Source of the DNA: Aquimarina sp. MMG016
Lineage (GTDB): Bacteria > Bacteroidota > Bacteroidia > Flavobacteriales > Flavobacteriaceae
DNA: 64,000 nt
Direction: 5' to 3'
Assembly (NCBI RefSeq): GCF_018100805.1
Contig: NZ_JAGJEA010000009.1
Span: 62,001-126,000 of the forward strand
A program made the translations under genes and the position numbers. Below the pieces are notes generated by a model. That model worked only from the letters and a program-made list of their open reading frames with translations, was not told the origin of the DNA and did no database searches. Below are positions 63,592 to 64,000 of the stretch, piece by piece. Each line of letters begins with the position of its first letter. The stretch's first letter is position 1.

Positions 63592-64000
63592 ATGAAGACT
63601 ACAACTCAAGTCCAACTTTCCCTAATGATGTTTTTAGAATTCTTCATCTGGGGAGGATGGTTTGTAACCTTAGGGAGTTATTTACCGAACTCTCTAAACA
63701 CTAGTGGCGCAGAAATTGCAATGGCATACTCAACCCAATCTTGGGGTGCCATTATTGCGCCATTTATTATTGGTCTGATTGCAGATCGGTTCTTTAATGC
63801 CGAAAGAATTTTAGGAATTCTCCATCTCATTGGGGCTTTTTTAATGTATCAAATGGCTAACGCTACAGATTTTGGTGCTTTCTACCCCTATGTTCTAGGG
63901 TATATGATCGCTTATATGCCAACACTAGCATTAGTAAATTCTGTATCTTTCAATCAGATGAATGATCCTGCTAAACAGTTTTCATTTGTTAGAGTGTTTG
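63592..64000 (+). CDS. MFS transporter (nucleoside/sugar permease type), truncated by window edge
   Basis: The first 136 codons are present; the gene runs past base 64000. MKTTTQVQLSLMMFLEFFIW then WGGWFVTLGSYL opens helix 1, and AYSTQSWGAIIAPFIIGLIADRFF holds helix 2 and the MFS DRxx motif, a pattern of NupG-like nucleoside:proton symporters used in Bacteroidota for sugar uptake. It follows the TIM-barrel gene by 11 bp, so it likely brings the oxidised sugar product into the cell. Confidence 0.9.
   Translation, partial: MKTTTQVQLSLMMFLEFFIWGGWFVTLGSYLPNSLNTSGAEIAMAYSTQSWGAIIAPFIIGLIADRFFNAERILGILHLIGAFLMYQMANATDFGAFYPYVLGYMIAYMPTLALVNSVSFNQMNDPAKQFSFVRVF

Noticed and set aside
1..64000. CRISPR array, prophage, integrative element or biosynthetic gene cluster
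   Set aside because: No regularly spaced repeats, no cas, integrase, transposase or capsid genes, and no tRNA-associated attachment site could be found; the region looks like ordinary chromosome apart from the small GIY-YIG repeat unit.

Overview
The window is AT-rich chromosomal DNA from a member of the Bacteroidota, most likely a marine Flavobacteriaceae (Aquimarina-like; the genus is inference). Three things support this. Two secreted proteins end in type IX secretion (T9SS) sorting domains. Several promoters fit the Bacteroidota consensus TTTG-N19/21-TAnnTTTG, and Shine-Dalgarno sites are largely absent. Many lipoproteins, TlpA-type thioredoxin proteins and an AmtB/PII/GltB nitrogen cluster are of flavobacterial type. 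I see no rRNA, tRNA, CRISPR array, prophage or intact insertion sequence.

Layout. 1-6033: nitrogen assimilation, with gltB (minus strand, its C-terminal end cut by the window edge) divergent from glnB/K-amt. 6095-11146: a DUF4870 membrane protein, then a minus-strand blaI / M56 (BlaR1-like) / two TlpA-like thioredoxin genes, driven by a promoter that carries two perfect TACGAA-N4-TTCGTA dyads. 11302-13758: a T9SS-secreted trypsin-like protease. 14068-16521: mnmE and a nitronate monooxygenase. 16729-19340: a GH13 glycosidase lipoprotein divergent from an AraC regulator. 19542-22648: a large FAD oxidoreductase paired with a protein I do not recognise. 22787-26813: a 7TMR-DISM histidine kinase, a small membrane protein and a membrane-anchored AraC-type regulator. 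27040-38327: a run of secreted/membrane proteins ending in an RND efflux system. Its TolC-like component carries an N-terminal ABC substrate-binding-like domain, and the run ends with a K+-channel-like protein. 38555-41025: an FG-GAP T9SS protein and a STAS-like protein.

41026-45433: a repeat-bearing zone around an AsmA-like gene and a small GIY-YIG endonuclease gene. The endonuclease gene lies between two ~72-bp direct repeats. 45434-56314: a long minus-strand operon of tldD - pmbA - DUF4159 - moxR - DUF58 - BatA-like - DUF4175-like - membrane protein. Its genes overlap or are tightly spaced. 57019-59469: tiny membrane proteins with a LytS/LytTR two-component system. 59718-64000: cytochrome c / GMC oxidoreductase / gluconate-2-dehydrogenase subunit 3 / TIM-barrel isomerase / MFS transporter. 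This last group looks like a periplasmic sugar (keto-sugar) oxidation and uptake cluster and continues past the right edge.

The best candidates for something under-described are the GIY-YIG gene framed by palindromic direct repeats, the substrate-binding/TolC fusion in the RND operon, the BlaI-M56-thioredoxin circuit with paired operators, and the unrecognised partner of the FAD oxidoreductase.
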